Assembly: GCA_020186115.1 (NCBI GenBank)
Contig: WSYJ01000169.1
Span: 1-64,000 of the forward strand
Length of the DNA stretch: 64,000 bases
Reading direction: 5' to 3'
Origin: Histomonas meleagridis
Lineage: Eukaryota > Parabasalia > Tritrichomonadida > Dientamoebidae
The notes under the pieces were generated by a model. The model worked only from the letters and a program-made list of their open reading frames with translations, was not told the origin of the DNA and ran no database searches. Shown here one piece after another: positions 20,867-29,543 of the stretch; the stretch's first letter is position 1; the number at the start of each line of letters is the position of its first letter. Made by a program: the position numbers and the translations under genes.

Positions 20867-21441
20867 TTACGCTGAAAGTTGTTTTTCTTTATCCTGAGGA
20901 CAACTACAAAACGGACACAAAATAAGAATTACATCCAGTACAAATGAAATGACATATAAATAAAAGAACGCTTCGATGCTTGAGTGATATTTATTACATG
21001 TTTCTTTATCAAATCGCAATGCTTGTGTTTGGATATTTCTGATGCTTGAACACTTATTTGGTGCTGAATAAGCAAAACAGCATATATCTGATGATAAATT
21101 GAATAATAGAATTAAAAAATAATATAATTAAATAAATGTGGTATATCCTACCAGGGATTTTTTGACGGATTTTGATTGGAATAATCAAGAAAATTATAAT
21201 AAAAAAGGCAAGAACAATTGGTGACACCCATGAAATAGTAGTCATAACATATAAAATATACAAGTTGTAACTAATGTTTTCAGAATCTATTGAGTAATCA
21301 TATCTAATTTTACTCCAATGTATTCCAGACAAAAATAGTAAATGCAATGCAACAAATGATAATTACTAAAATAAGTATAAAAATAATAACAAAATATGAA
21401 AGAAAAATAGCGCTTTCAGTAGGTGAAAATGTAATACTCAT
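20867..21441 (-). CDS. Small four-span membrane protein, tetraspanin-like, frame-broken or spliced
   Basis: Starts at the ATG at 21441 (MSITFSPTESAIFLSYFVII). Order: TM1, a short outer loop with HWSKIRYDYSIDSENIS, TM2 (VMTTISWVSPIVLAFF), a possible TM3, a cysteine loop beginning DICCFAYSAPNKC, TM4 (FFYLYVISFVLDVILIL) and a CPFCSCPQ tail ending at 20867. Spans and a CC pair in the large loop suggest a tetraspanin, a membrane organiser family present in trichomonads; the usual CCG is not exact. One T5 run near 21330 must lose a base to join TM1 and TM2. Between TM2 and the CC loop, either a frame shift or a 64-nt intron is needed. Confidence 0.5.
21088..21151 (-). other. Candidate 64-nt GT..AG intron
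   Basis: Read on the minus strand this stretch starts GTAGGATATA and ends TTATCATCAG. Removing it joins KIRQKIP to DICCFAYSAPNKC in frame and opens the gene to its stop. It lacks the GTAYGT and ACTAAC signals known for Trichomonas introns. Alternatively the stretch codes a hydrophobic TM3 followed by a shifted frame. Confidence 0.3.
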
Positions 21442-21455
21442 TTCGAAAAAAAACT

Positions 21456-21885
21456 TTGAAAATATCTGAAGAAATCACTTTTCATGTCAAACAAACTTTA
21501 TCAAAAAAAATTGATAGTAGGCTTATGTTAAGCAATGAACACAAATTCCAAGGATTTGTAAAACATGAGTCCTATTATGCTTTGTTGCAAAAAATTCTTA
21601 TCAAAAGTATTTTTTTTTATCATAATATCCAATATGAATATCAAGAATAAATGTTTTAAAACAAAATAATTTTTAAATCTCATTTTGAAATACTGTCAAT
21701 ATTTTAAATTCACTAAGCAATTTTATATCAAGGAAAATGTTAGTGAATATTTATTTTGTCATGAACTCCAAGTGTGTTATTTTCATCCATATTCAAAGTA
21801 ATTTTTTACAGATGCTAAGAAAGAAGAAAAAATTGATCTTTTATTAAAACTTACTTACATATGCAAGTGTATATTTCGTCACTAA
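21456..21885 (+). pseudogene. Degenerate coding remnant, possibly RGS-like
   Basis: Broken plus-strand frames with coding character. The second part (about 21705-21885) reads FKFTKQFYIKENVSEYLFCH...FFTDAKKEEKIDLLLK, which recalls the start of an RGS domain (a helical regulator of G-alpha GTPases), but contains an in-frame TAA. No start or end can be assigned. This is a weak family guess. Confidence 0.25.
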
Positions 21886-21944
21886 AACATATTCAACAAA
21901 AAATCAGAAATTTTATTTACCAAATCGTGCATTCAGGGGTCATA

Positions 21945-23614
21945 TTAAGTTTTTTCCTGATAGAAATTCATCTTTTCTTCGGAAGGTGCCACTCCAAAAT
22001 CGCCGTCTGAATACACTCTTATTAATTCTATCAAAGCGAATCGATCATTCTGCTTTTGCGCCATTTTCCAAAAATTTCCAAAATTCGTTCATTATTTGGT
22101 GGGTTTTCTTCTTTTAACAATTTTATAGCGACATCTAAAAATTGGAAATTTTGGTTATCGAACATAAATTGACATAACTCCAAAGCTCTTTTTTGGATTT
22201 TTGGCAACATTTCCTTTCCCATTTGCGTAAATTTTAATTAAAGTATCAATAACTTTATAGTAATTCATTTTAATTAATTCTTCACATATATCGACAGCTT
22301 TTTTGTACATTTTGTTCTATTCCATTACCATTTAAATATATTAATGCCATGTTATGCATTGCCATTGTGTCCCCCTTTCTTTCTTGCCATTTCGAAATAT
22401 TCTAAAGCTTTCGGAATATTTTTTCATTTCTTCATCTTGTGAATAAAGTACACCTAAATTATAAATTGCATTTAAATGTCTTTTTTAGCAGCAGCTTCAT
22501 AATACTCGGATGCTTTATTTAAATCCTTTTCGACTCCTTTTCCATAATGATACATAACACCTAAATTAGTTAATGCTTGAACATGGTTATTACTTGCTGC
22601 TTTTTGATATAATTCTAAAGATTTCTTTTTATTTTTAGGTATTCCTTCACCTTTTTGATACATTAAAGCTAAGTTATAAGTACAATCATCATCACCTAAT
22701 TCAGAACCTTTTTCATAATAATATAATGATTTATAAGGATCTTTTTCCCTATAAATTTCAGCTAATTTTTTCATCGAATTTAAATCACCTAATTCAGAAG
22801 CTTTCGTTAAAAGTTCGATTGATCTTTTCGGATTACGTGGCACAAAATGTCCTGGTGTATTAACTAGTAAATTTGCTAAGTTATACATTGAACGTGTATG
22901 ATTTTTTAAGATTGCTTCTTCATAACATTCAACAGACCTTTGAATAAGACTCGTGTTCTTCCCAATATATTCATAATATTCTCCTAATGAACATAATGCA
23001 TCAGGATTCTTAGTTTTGGCTGATTCAACTAAAATTCTTCCACATTTCCCTAAATCTGGTGGAATCTCTTTGTAACCATCGCGATAAAGCATCGCAAGTC
23101 TTATTGTGCAATTAAAATACCCTTTTTCTGATCCTGTTTCTAATAATTCAATTGCTTTTTGACAATCATAGGGAACATTTTCTCCACTTAAATATTGTAA
23201 TGCAAGATTATATATAGAATGAACAAAACCCTTTTGTGCTGATGTTTCGAGTAACTCAATACCACGTGGAATATTTTTTGGAACCCCATTACCTACAATA
23301 TAAATCATCGCTAAATTAAACATAGCTGTAAGATCGTCATTTAAGACACATTTCTCATATAAGTTGACGGCTTTTGGGATATCAATTGGATTACCTCCCA
23401 AACCGATATGATAAATTTGTGCAAGATTAAATGATGCATCATTTATTCCTGCATCAGACCCTTTTTGGAAATATTCAATCGCTTTATTGATATCATGTTC
23501 AATACCTTCTCCTCTTAAGAATAAATTACCAAGCTCAATATATATTTGTGGATTTTCTTTTGCTTGTTCTTCAATTTGGGATAAGTTCTCTTTAATTTTA
23601 GAAAAATCAGTCAT
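21945..23614 (-). CDS. Sel1-repeat (TPR-like) protein, 3' third frame-broken
   Basis: Starts at the ATG at 23614. The intact part (22472-23614, 380 residues) is a chain of about 36-residue Sel1-like repeats with the usual A..Y..AA..G...A..NL...Y..G.GV pattern (e.g. ALTNLGVMYHYGKGVEKDL). Such solenoids are adaptor scaffolds, for example around kinases or in ER-associated degradation. The repeats clearly continue downstream to a stop at 21945, but runs at 22481-22486, 22419-22424, 22371-22375, 22299-22304 and 22199-22204 each carry one base too many; a shift of the other sense lies near 22070. Corrected length would be about 550 residues. Two AACGGT/ACCGTT elements lie 110-150 bp upstream. Confidence 0.7.
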
Positions 23615-23827
23615 AAAATTTTGTTTGGCAAATCTTTTTTTATTAAATAGTTTATATATAGGATTTCAGAATGTTGTGTGATGTGATGTGATGCTTGAAC
23701 TGCTTCAAAATCTACTCAAACCGTTAAAAACAATGAAAAAGCCGATACATACCGTTAGTAAAGACGGACCATAAATAAAATAAAGAAGCAAAAACTATTA
23801 AATGATATCGAAATTCATCAATCAATC

Positions 23828-25171
23828 ATGCAAACCCTCTTTAGGTTGGCTAAAACAAATATTATAGAATCAGCAAATTCAATAATTGACATTTTTGATG
23901 AAAATCATCCTATTTCATTCAATTTTATATTAGCCCAAACAATATACACAATTTCCATGTTTAGAATGAATGACTTTGATATTTATTCAAAATTTTTAAA
24001 ACAAATTGAAATATTTGAAGAAAACAACAAAATTAATTCAAAAATTTTTGATGTATTTGAAGGTGTACTTCTTTCTAAATATTCAGAAGAATCAAAGTAT
24101 ATTCTTTATTATCTTTTTGAAAATAAATTTCTTCAGAGTCCAAAGGTTGATTATAAAAGAACCAATGAATGTCTTGCACATCACATGACGCAAGAAGAAA
24201 TTAATGAATATTATTGCTATGGAATTAAACAGTATATAAAAAAACATTATGAAGAACTTTCAAAGAATGATTGGGAACTTCATAAGAAATATATTGAAGA
24301 AGGACATAATCCAAATGAAATAACAAAAATAATTCGAAACGATGAAATTGAAAAACTTCAAGAAATATCATCACAAAATGATTTTGATTTTAATCAAATA
24401 ATTGAACCATCAGTTTATGAAAGATGTGATTTTATTAATCAATATCGGATTACATTAATTGAATATGCAGCATTTTTTTCTTCAATTAAATGTTTTAAAT
24501 ATTTACTTATGAATGGTGCAAAAGTGGAAAACACAGGTAAATATGCAATTGCAGGTGGAAACATTGAAATTATTCATTTATGTGAACAAAATCATTCATC
24601 ATTTAAAAATGCATATGAAACAGCAATTAAATTTCATTGTAATGATATCTTTAAATATCTTTATGAAAACAAATTAGAAGATATCAAAAATTTGGAATTT
24701 TTAGGAAAGAAATGTATCAAATGGAACAACTATGAACTCTTTACATATTTGCAAAAAGAAGGAATGGAAATTAACGATGATATTATTAATGCAGCTGCAA
24801 GAATTGGAAATATATATCTCACAAAATATTTTATGAAAGAGCATCACACTCCAAAAGATATTTTAGGTTATTCATCTAAATCAGGAAATATTGAACTTGT
24901 AAAATACATTTTAGATCAAGAAGGAATTGATATTAATGCTAAAGATATTTATTTTAATAATTTAATATTTCAAAATAATATTTGGAAATTATTGAAATTA
25001 TTTGATACAGCACTTATGTTAGCATCTTTTAATGGTTATACAGAAATAGTTAAATTACTTCTTGAACAAGAAGGAAATGATATTAATGCTAAAAATATTT
25101 TTTTATTTTATTTGAAATTCATTTTAATAATTTTCGATTTTAAAATAATATTTGGAAATTATTTAAATTAA
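23828..25171 (+). CDS. DUF3447/ankyrin protein B
   Basis: 447 codons from the ATG at 23828. N-terminal helical domain, DUF3447 core (NDWELHKKYIEEGHNPNEI, IIRNDEIEKLQEISSQNDF, NQIIEPSVYERC), then degenerate and canonical ankyrin repeats ending with TALMLASFNGYTEIVKLLL. The first repeat-to-repeat spacer is the short, in-frame 150-bp version, so the ORF crosses it; the next spacer is the long version and ends the frame at 25171. Very similar to gene A in opposite orientation. The role is unknown; ankyrin repeats imply protein binding. Confidence 0.75.
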   Translation: MQTLFRLAKTNIIESANSIIDIFDENHPISFNFILAQTIYTISMFRMNDFDIYSKFLKQIEIFEENNKINSKIFDVFEGVLLSKYSEESKYILYYLFENKFLQSPKVDYKRTNECLAHHMTQEEINEYYCYGIKQYIKKHYEELSKNDWELHKKYIEEGHNPNEITKIIRNDEIEKLQEISSQNDFDFNQIIEPSVYERCDFINQYRITLIEYAAFFSSIKCFKYLLMNGAKVENTGKYAIAGGNIEIIHLCEQNHSSFKNAYETAIKFHCNDIFKYLYENKLEDIKNLEFLGKKCIKWNNYELFTYLQKEGMEINDDIINAAARIGNIYLTKYFMKEHHTPKDILGYSSKSGNIELVKYILDQEGIDINAKDIYFNNLIFQNNIWKLLKLFDTALMLASFNGYTEIVKLLLEQEGNDINAKNIFLFYLKFILIIFDFKIIFGNYLN

Positions 25172-25929
25172 ATAGTTCAGCACTTATTTTTGCATCTTGG
25201 AATAGTCATACAGAAATAGTTAAATTACTTCTTGAACAAAAAGGAATTGATATTAATGCTAAAGATATTTATTTGTTTTATTTAAAATTTATTTTAATAA
25301 TTTGATATTTCAAAATAATATTTGATAATTATTGAAATTATTTGAAACAGCACTTATGAAAGCATATTTAAATGGTCAATTAGAAATTAAATTACTTCTT
25401 GAACAAGAAGGAATTGATATTAATGTTAAAGATATTTATTTGTTTTATTTAAAATTTATTTTAATAATTTGATATTTCAAAATAATATTTGGAAATTATT
25501 TAAATTATTTTGGACAGCACTTATTTTAGCATCTTGGAAAGGTTATACAGAAATAGTTAAATTACTTCTTGAACAAGAAGGAATTGATATTAATGCTAAA
25601 TCTATTTATTTGTTTTATTTAAAATTTATTTTAATAATTTGATATTTCAAAATAATATTTGGAAATTATATAAATTATTTTTTACAGCACTTATGATTGC
25701 ATCTAGAAATGGTCATACAGAAATAGTTAAATTACTTCTTGAACAAGAAGGAATTGATATTAATGCCAGGGATATTTATTTGTTTTATTTAAAATTTATT
25801 TTAATAATTTTATATTTCAAAATAATATTTGGAAATTATTTAAATTATTTGATACAGCACTTATTTGTGCATCTTCAAATGGTCATACAGAAATAGTTAA
25901 ATTACTAAATGAAAAAGGGGCTAATTAAA
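25085..25929 (+). repeat. Ankyrin array of gene B, units of about 170 bp
   Basis: Starts of the motif AAGGAATTGATATTAATG lie near 24921, 25071, 25241, 25408, 25578 and 25748, giving spacings of 150, then about 170. Each unit codes one ankyrin repeat plus an AT-rich spacer; compared with the 150-bp unit the long one has an extra TTGTTTTATTTAAAATTTAT. 170 bp is not a whole number of codons. The array ends with KLLNEKGAN and a stop near 25929. Confidence 0.7.
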
Positions 25930-25985
25930 AGAAATTGCCATAAAGCGCGATCCCAATAAAGTGATGACAAAGTGGGCAATCTAAT
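25924..25985 (+). repeat. Conserved 3' flank block of ankyrin genes, copy B
   Basis: Directly after the array stop: AAAAGAAATTGCCATAAAGC followed by GCGATCCCAATAAAGTGATG. Inverted match to 63741-63786 and 18391-18451. It contains AATAAA. From here homology with the 63 kb locus continues into the sirtuin fragment. Confidence 0.65.
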
Positions 25986-26148
25986 TAGATTTGTTCCAAT
26001 CACACGAGGATAATTTAGATTTGAAGAAAAAGAAAATAATCATTAAATAAAAAATTTTGAAAAATATGTTTTATAGGAAATTTGTATCATCAATCAATAA
26101 TGAAAATGAAGTCTTTTTATTACACTTTTTGATAATCAATTAAATTAT

Positions 26149-26677
26149 TTACAAATGAATTTCATTAAATTCGTCAGTCCATCCTAAAGCATCAATTATT
26201 TGTTTGCATATTTCTTCGCAATCGCCCTGAAGGAAAATATCTCTTCGATTTGTAACATGACCGAACTTAAACAGTTCTTTATGACTATTCTCAGCTAAAT
26301 CGACCAAAACATTTCGTCTTTCGTCGACGCTGACTTTTTCTTCATATGTCGCAACAGGTTCTTTATTAATCAAAACTCGAAGACAATCTTTTTCGACAAT
26401 ATCCAGGAAGTAATGAGCATGGAGTAACTTTCAGTGACGTACCAATAACAATAAGAAGGTCCGCAGATGCAAAGTCATTTGGATAAAGATGATAAAATCG
26501 CTTTGGAAGTGATTCACCAAATAATACGGAATCAGGTTTAACAACCCCTATCCCACATTTTTTGCAATAAACAACTTTGCCTGTCTTGAGCTCTTCGAGG
26601 TAATCTTCGTGTTTAGATTTATCGCCACAATTTCGACATGTATTGGTGGAATAAGTTCCATGACATTCAACTAATTA
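26149..26677 (-). pseudogene. Truncated inverted copy of the sirtuin gene (3' half)
   Basis: Reverse complement is nearly identical to about 63033-63559, covering the zinc-binding part (CRNCG...YCKKCG), the VIGTSLKV segment and the C-terminus. The catalytic N-terminal half is missing; homology stops at about 26677 inside the sequence for KLVECHG. The copy has five T (26389-26393) where the other has four, which breaks its frame; it is intact at 26232, where the other copy has an extra base. Downstream intergenic sequence is shared almost unchanged, so the duplication is recent. Confidence 0.85.
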
Positions 26678-26792
26678 GTTTGTAAAAAAGTTGAAAATTA
26701 TGATTAATTTAAAGAAGTCTGGAATTATAACTACACAGAAGAATCAATATCTCCTAGAAAAAGCACAAAAATGGAGATGGATAAACAAACAA

Positions 26793-26808
26793 TTTTTTTT
26801 TTTTTTTT
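26793..26808. repeat. Poly-T run of 16
   Basis: Uninterrupted T16, the longest homopolymer noticed in the window, between the sirtuin fragment and the coiled-coil remnant. It may mark an old junction or a retroposed poly-A tail on the minus strand; neither is proven. Confidence 0.6.
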
Positions 26809-26845
26809 GCAAAATTTCAGAAAAAATTTGATGGTGAATTATTAA

Positions 26846-27338
26846 TCAATTGATAATATAAATCCAAAATTTGAAATTAAACATTTAAAATTAATACAAA
26901 AGCAAATTATACAAAATGAAATAAATTTGATTTCTTTGTTTAGTAAAATAAAAAATGATTTATTTAATTCTTTTAATGTTATTAAGGAAATAATTGTTAA
27001 AACATTTGAAGAAATAAAAAATGAAAACGAAATAAAAATAAATTTTTGTGATTTTGTTCAAAGTATTTCACAAAATAAAAATTTTTGATTGTAAAAATGA
27101 AGTAAATTTAATGGATTTAGAAAATGAAAATGTTTTCGATGAATATATCGAAGTCATATTTAAAAAATTGGAAATGTTTTGTAACATTTCATTAAACGAA
27201 ACCCGAAACGAAATAATTCAACAGTTTTCAAATCTTTTACAAAAATTTATACAAAAAGAATTTGAATTAAGATACGAACAATGTTTGGATAAAATGAAGC
27301 AAACTTATAAAAACCAAATACAAAATGACATCAATTAA
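26846..27338 (+). pseudogene. 5'-truncated helical/coiled-coil protein remnant
   Basis: An open reading with no in-frame ATG (first stop-free codon at 26846) encodes a K/N/E/I-rich helical protein: HLKLIQKQIIQNEINLISLF, then a shift near 27078-27083 and KIFDCKNEVNLMDLENENVF to the stop at 27336. One A fewer in the AAAAA before TTTTTG joins the frames. No family recognised. It lies beside the truncated sirtuin copy, so both may have been cut by the same rearrangement. Confidence 0.4.
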
Positions 27339-27674
27339 TTAATTTTTTAATTTTCAATTAAACAAATTATGTGATAGAAAATAGCATTTTAAATTCTAAA
27401 ATGATATAAATTATATACAGTATAATATATTTAAGCCAATTATTGATGAAAATATTCAATATATTTCGAGAAGTTTTTATTTTTTTCTTTCAATTTAAGC
27501 ATTTGAATAAAAAACCGTCATAACCACTTAATTAACAGAACTTTATGTTGACAATTTTGTATCATCTATCTAACAATCCACAACCATTGTTTGCCATGAC
27601 TTTCAACTCCAAATAACAAAATCCAAGTTGATGATTCGTAAAAAAAGTTCATTTTATTAAGAAAAAATAAAAAT
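27339..27674. other. Intergenic, 336 bp
   Basis: AT-rich spacer between the coiled-coil remnant and the 3' end of the tRNA gene. Nothing else seen. Confidence 0.4.
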
Positions 27675-27756
27675 TGGTACCTGTGGGGTTCGAACCCACG
27701 CACCTCTCGGTATTGGGGCTTAAATCCAACGCCTTAGACCACTCGGCCAAAGTACC
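27675..27756 (-). tRNA. tRNA-Leu (anticodon UAA)
   Basis: Minus strand, 82 nt including the discriminator A. The acceptor stem GGTACTT pairs with AGGTACC (one G-T). Box A is TGGCCGAGTGG and box B GGTTCGAACCC. The anticodon arm TTGGA-TTTAAGC-CCCAA places TAA at positions 34-36, with an A-C mismatch at 31-39. A long variable arm (TACCGAGAGGTGC) is typical of type II leucine tRNAs. No intron and no encoded CCA. It is read towards 27675, so a Pol III terminator would be the T run in the flank beyond it. Confidence 0.93.
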
Positions 27757-27861
27757 AACAATTTTGTATAAAAATAATAATATCTAATGTGATTTGATTC
27801 AATGGTGAATCAACATTTTCAAATCACATGTCAAAGGCAATAAACAATACCACTTTTCAAA

Positions 27862-28095
27862 ATGCTCATCCAAGTTCACACTGTATCTGGAAGAAAGCAC
27901 CAAATTGATGTTGAACCAGGAATGACAATTGCTGCAATAAAAGAGGAGCTTCAACAACGCGAAGGTATTTCCGTTCAACAACAAAGACTTTTATTCCGTG
28001 GTCAAAATTTGAACGATCAAGCAACTATTGAATCATCACATATCAATGCAGGCGAAGTTCTCCATATGGTTCTTGCCCTTCGTGCAGGTTTTTAA
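27862..28095 (+). CDS. NEDD8/ubiquitin-like modifier with unusual C-terminus
   Basis: 77 residues from the ATG at 27862, the length of a ubiquitin fold. MLIQVHTVSGRKHQIDVEPG and GISVQQQRLLFRGQNLND follow ubiquitin and NEDD8 closely. VLHMVLALRAGF ends the protein: Ala before Leu-Arg is the NEDD8-type residue that steers E1 choice, so NEDD8/Rub1 is preferred over ubiquitin. The invariant Gly-Gly needed for conjugation is Ala-Gly, followed by Phe. Maturation after Gly would leave LRAG. It could be a non-conjugated Ubl, a divergent NEDD8, or a variant paralogue. Start and stop are clear; the tRNA gene lies 105 bp upstream. Confidence 0.85.
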   Translation: MLIQVHTVSGRKHQIDVEPGMTIAAIKEELQQREGISVQQQRLLFRGQNLNDQATIESSHINAGEVLHMVLALRAGF

Positions 28096-28405
28096 ACAAT
28101 AAATTTTAATTTGATCAATTTTCATTTCTTTTTAAACCTAACGTTAAATGGCCTTTTTGGTAGCTCTCCTTTTTTTTCGTGTTGCTTACATGTGAATTTG
28201 ATTTCATAAGGAAATTTAAAAAACTCAAAACTTTGGAAAATCAAATCATCTAAAATGACACAAGATTGCAGGGCCATTTGTTCTCTTTCATATCATTCTT
28301 TATAAGAAAGATTATTATTCAATAATACTGTATTATGTGTCAGTATTGCAAAAAAAACAAAGAGAAAAAGATCGATTAAAATAGGGGTATCCCAAATTTG
28401 GTTGG
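28096..28405. other. Intergenic, 310 bp
   Basis: Spacer between the NEDD8-like and U1A/U2B''-like genes, AT-rich with T runs. No RNA gene recognised. Confidence 0.4.
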
Positions 28406-28972
28406 ATGTCTCTCCCAATTGCTCCTAGCCAAACTCTCTATCTCAACAACTTGAATGACAAAATTTCAATTCCAGAGCTTAAGAGGGAAATATATTGCCT
28501 TTTCTCTTCAGTTGCCCCCGTTGTTGAAATTGAGGCTCGAAAAGGATCAAAAACAAGAGGCCAAGCATGGGTTTCTTTTTCTAGTGTTGAAATTGCTAAT
28601 GTTGTCATGCAGCGACTTCAAGGATTTAATTTGCTTGGAAAAGATCTTCATATTGAATACGCCAAAAATAATTCTAAAGTAATTGCAGAATTTTACCAGC
28701 CAAGAGGTGAGACAGAGGAACAACAACCAGAGCCTGAACCAGAAACAAAGGAAACAAATAGAATTCTTAAGGTCACAGGATATCCACCAAAGGCTGATTC
28801 TCGTCTTTTATCCGTCATTTTCAGACAAACTCCTGGGTTCCAAAAGACCGAGATGATGGATGGCTTTGCTCATGTGTATTATAATGATGAAACACAAGCA
28901 GCCGATGCACTGAACAAATTTAACTCATTCAAAATTGTTGATGGATATAATCTTAAAATCGAATTCTTATAA
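28406..28972 (+). CDS. U1A/U2B''-type spliceosomal RNA-binding protein
   Basis: 188 residues, two RRMs joined by a short acidic Q/E-rich linker. RRM1 (about 8-82) opens with LYLNNLNDKISIPELKREIY, the U1A/U2B'' form of RNP2 plus helix 1, and RNP1 reads RGQAWVSF, as in this family. RRM2 (about 115-187) has ILKVTGYPPKADSRLLSVIF and FAHVYYND. The family binds the U1 or U2 snRNA stem-loop; protists often have a single SNF-like protein doing both, which I infer here. It is a sign of an active spliceosome in a lineage with few introns. Confidence 0.85.
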   Translation: MSLPIAPSQTLYLNNLNDKISIPELKREIYCLFSSVAPVVEIEARKGSKTRGQAWVSFSSVEIANVVMQRLQGFNLLGKDLHIEYAKNNSKVIAEFYQPRGETEEQQPEPEPETKETNRILKVTGYPPKADSRLLSVIFRQTPGFQKTEMMDGFAHVYYNDETQAADALNKFNSFKIVDGYNLKIEFL

Positions 28973-29543
28973 AATATTTTTCACACAATTTTCATTGAAA
29001 ATGCATTTAATGAAGAGATAAAATTATGAATCATTTTTACATAGGAATTTTTTAAATTTGAATTTGACTTGATTTTTTCCACAAATTCGATAGCACTATC
29101 AGAAAAAATAAATTGCAATTTGTTGGAATGAAATAACACTTTTAATTCAAAACAAACCTAAAGGAAATATTGTGTGTGAAATGATCGGTCAGCGTTAAAA
29201 TATTCTGAGGATTTTACCTCAGAAATCGGTAATGAAAAGTGTTATACAACAATTCAAATTTCCCCTCGTTGTCAGTTTGTTTTTAACAAATTTTAAGTTT
29301 CTGCCGGTTTGAAATTGATGTTTTTTTCTGATGGATTTTTCCAAAAAATGACGCTGACGAAACGTTGATGAAAAATTTGAGTTGGGGTTGGTCATAATTA
29401 GAAACTTTGAAAAACCTCAAAGGATATCTCCATTGAGAAATAAAATCTGGACCAATTACTTAATTCAAACCTTTATCTAATTTTTGATAAGAATTTATTT
29501 TTTGAATAGAAAACAACATGTTGTTAAAAATCATTCTGATTTA
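28973..29543. other. Intergenic, 571 bp, with a perfect 8-bp hairpin
   Basis: No gene seen. TTCTGAGG at 29203-29210 and CCTCAGAA at 29217-29224 form a perfect inverted repeat around ATTTTA. The ORF of the kinase extends back to a TTG at 29484 but the first ATG is 29544. Confidence 0.4.

Noticed and set aside
25120-25200. Classical GT..AG intron between ankyrin units (76 nt)
   Set aside because: Its removal does not keep the ankyrin reading frame and no branch or GTAYGT signal is present.
29203-29224. 8-bp perfect hairpin as a terminator
   Set aside because: Intrinsic terminators do not apply to eukaryotic Pol II genes, and it lies more than 230 bp past the stop of the upstream gene.
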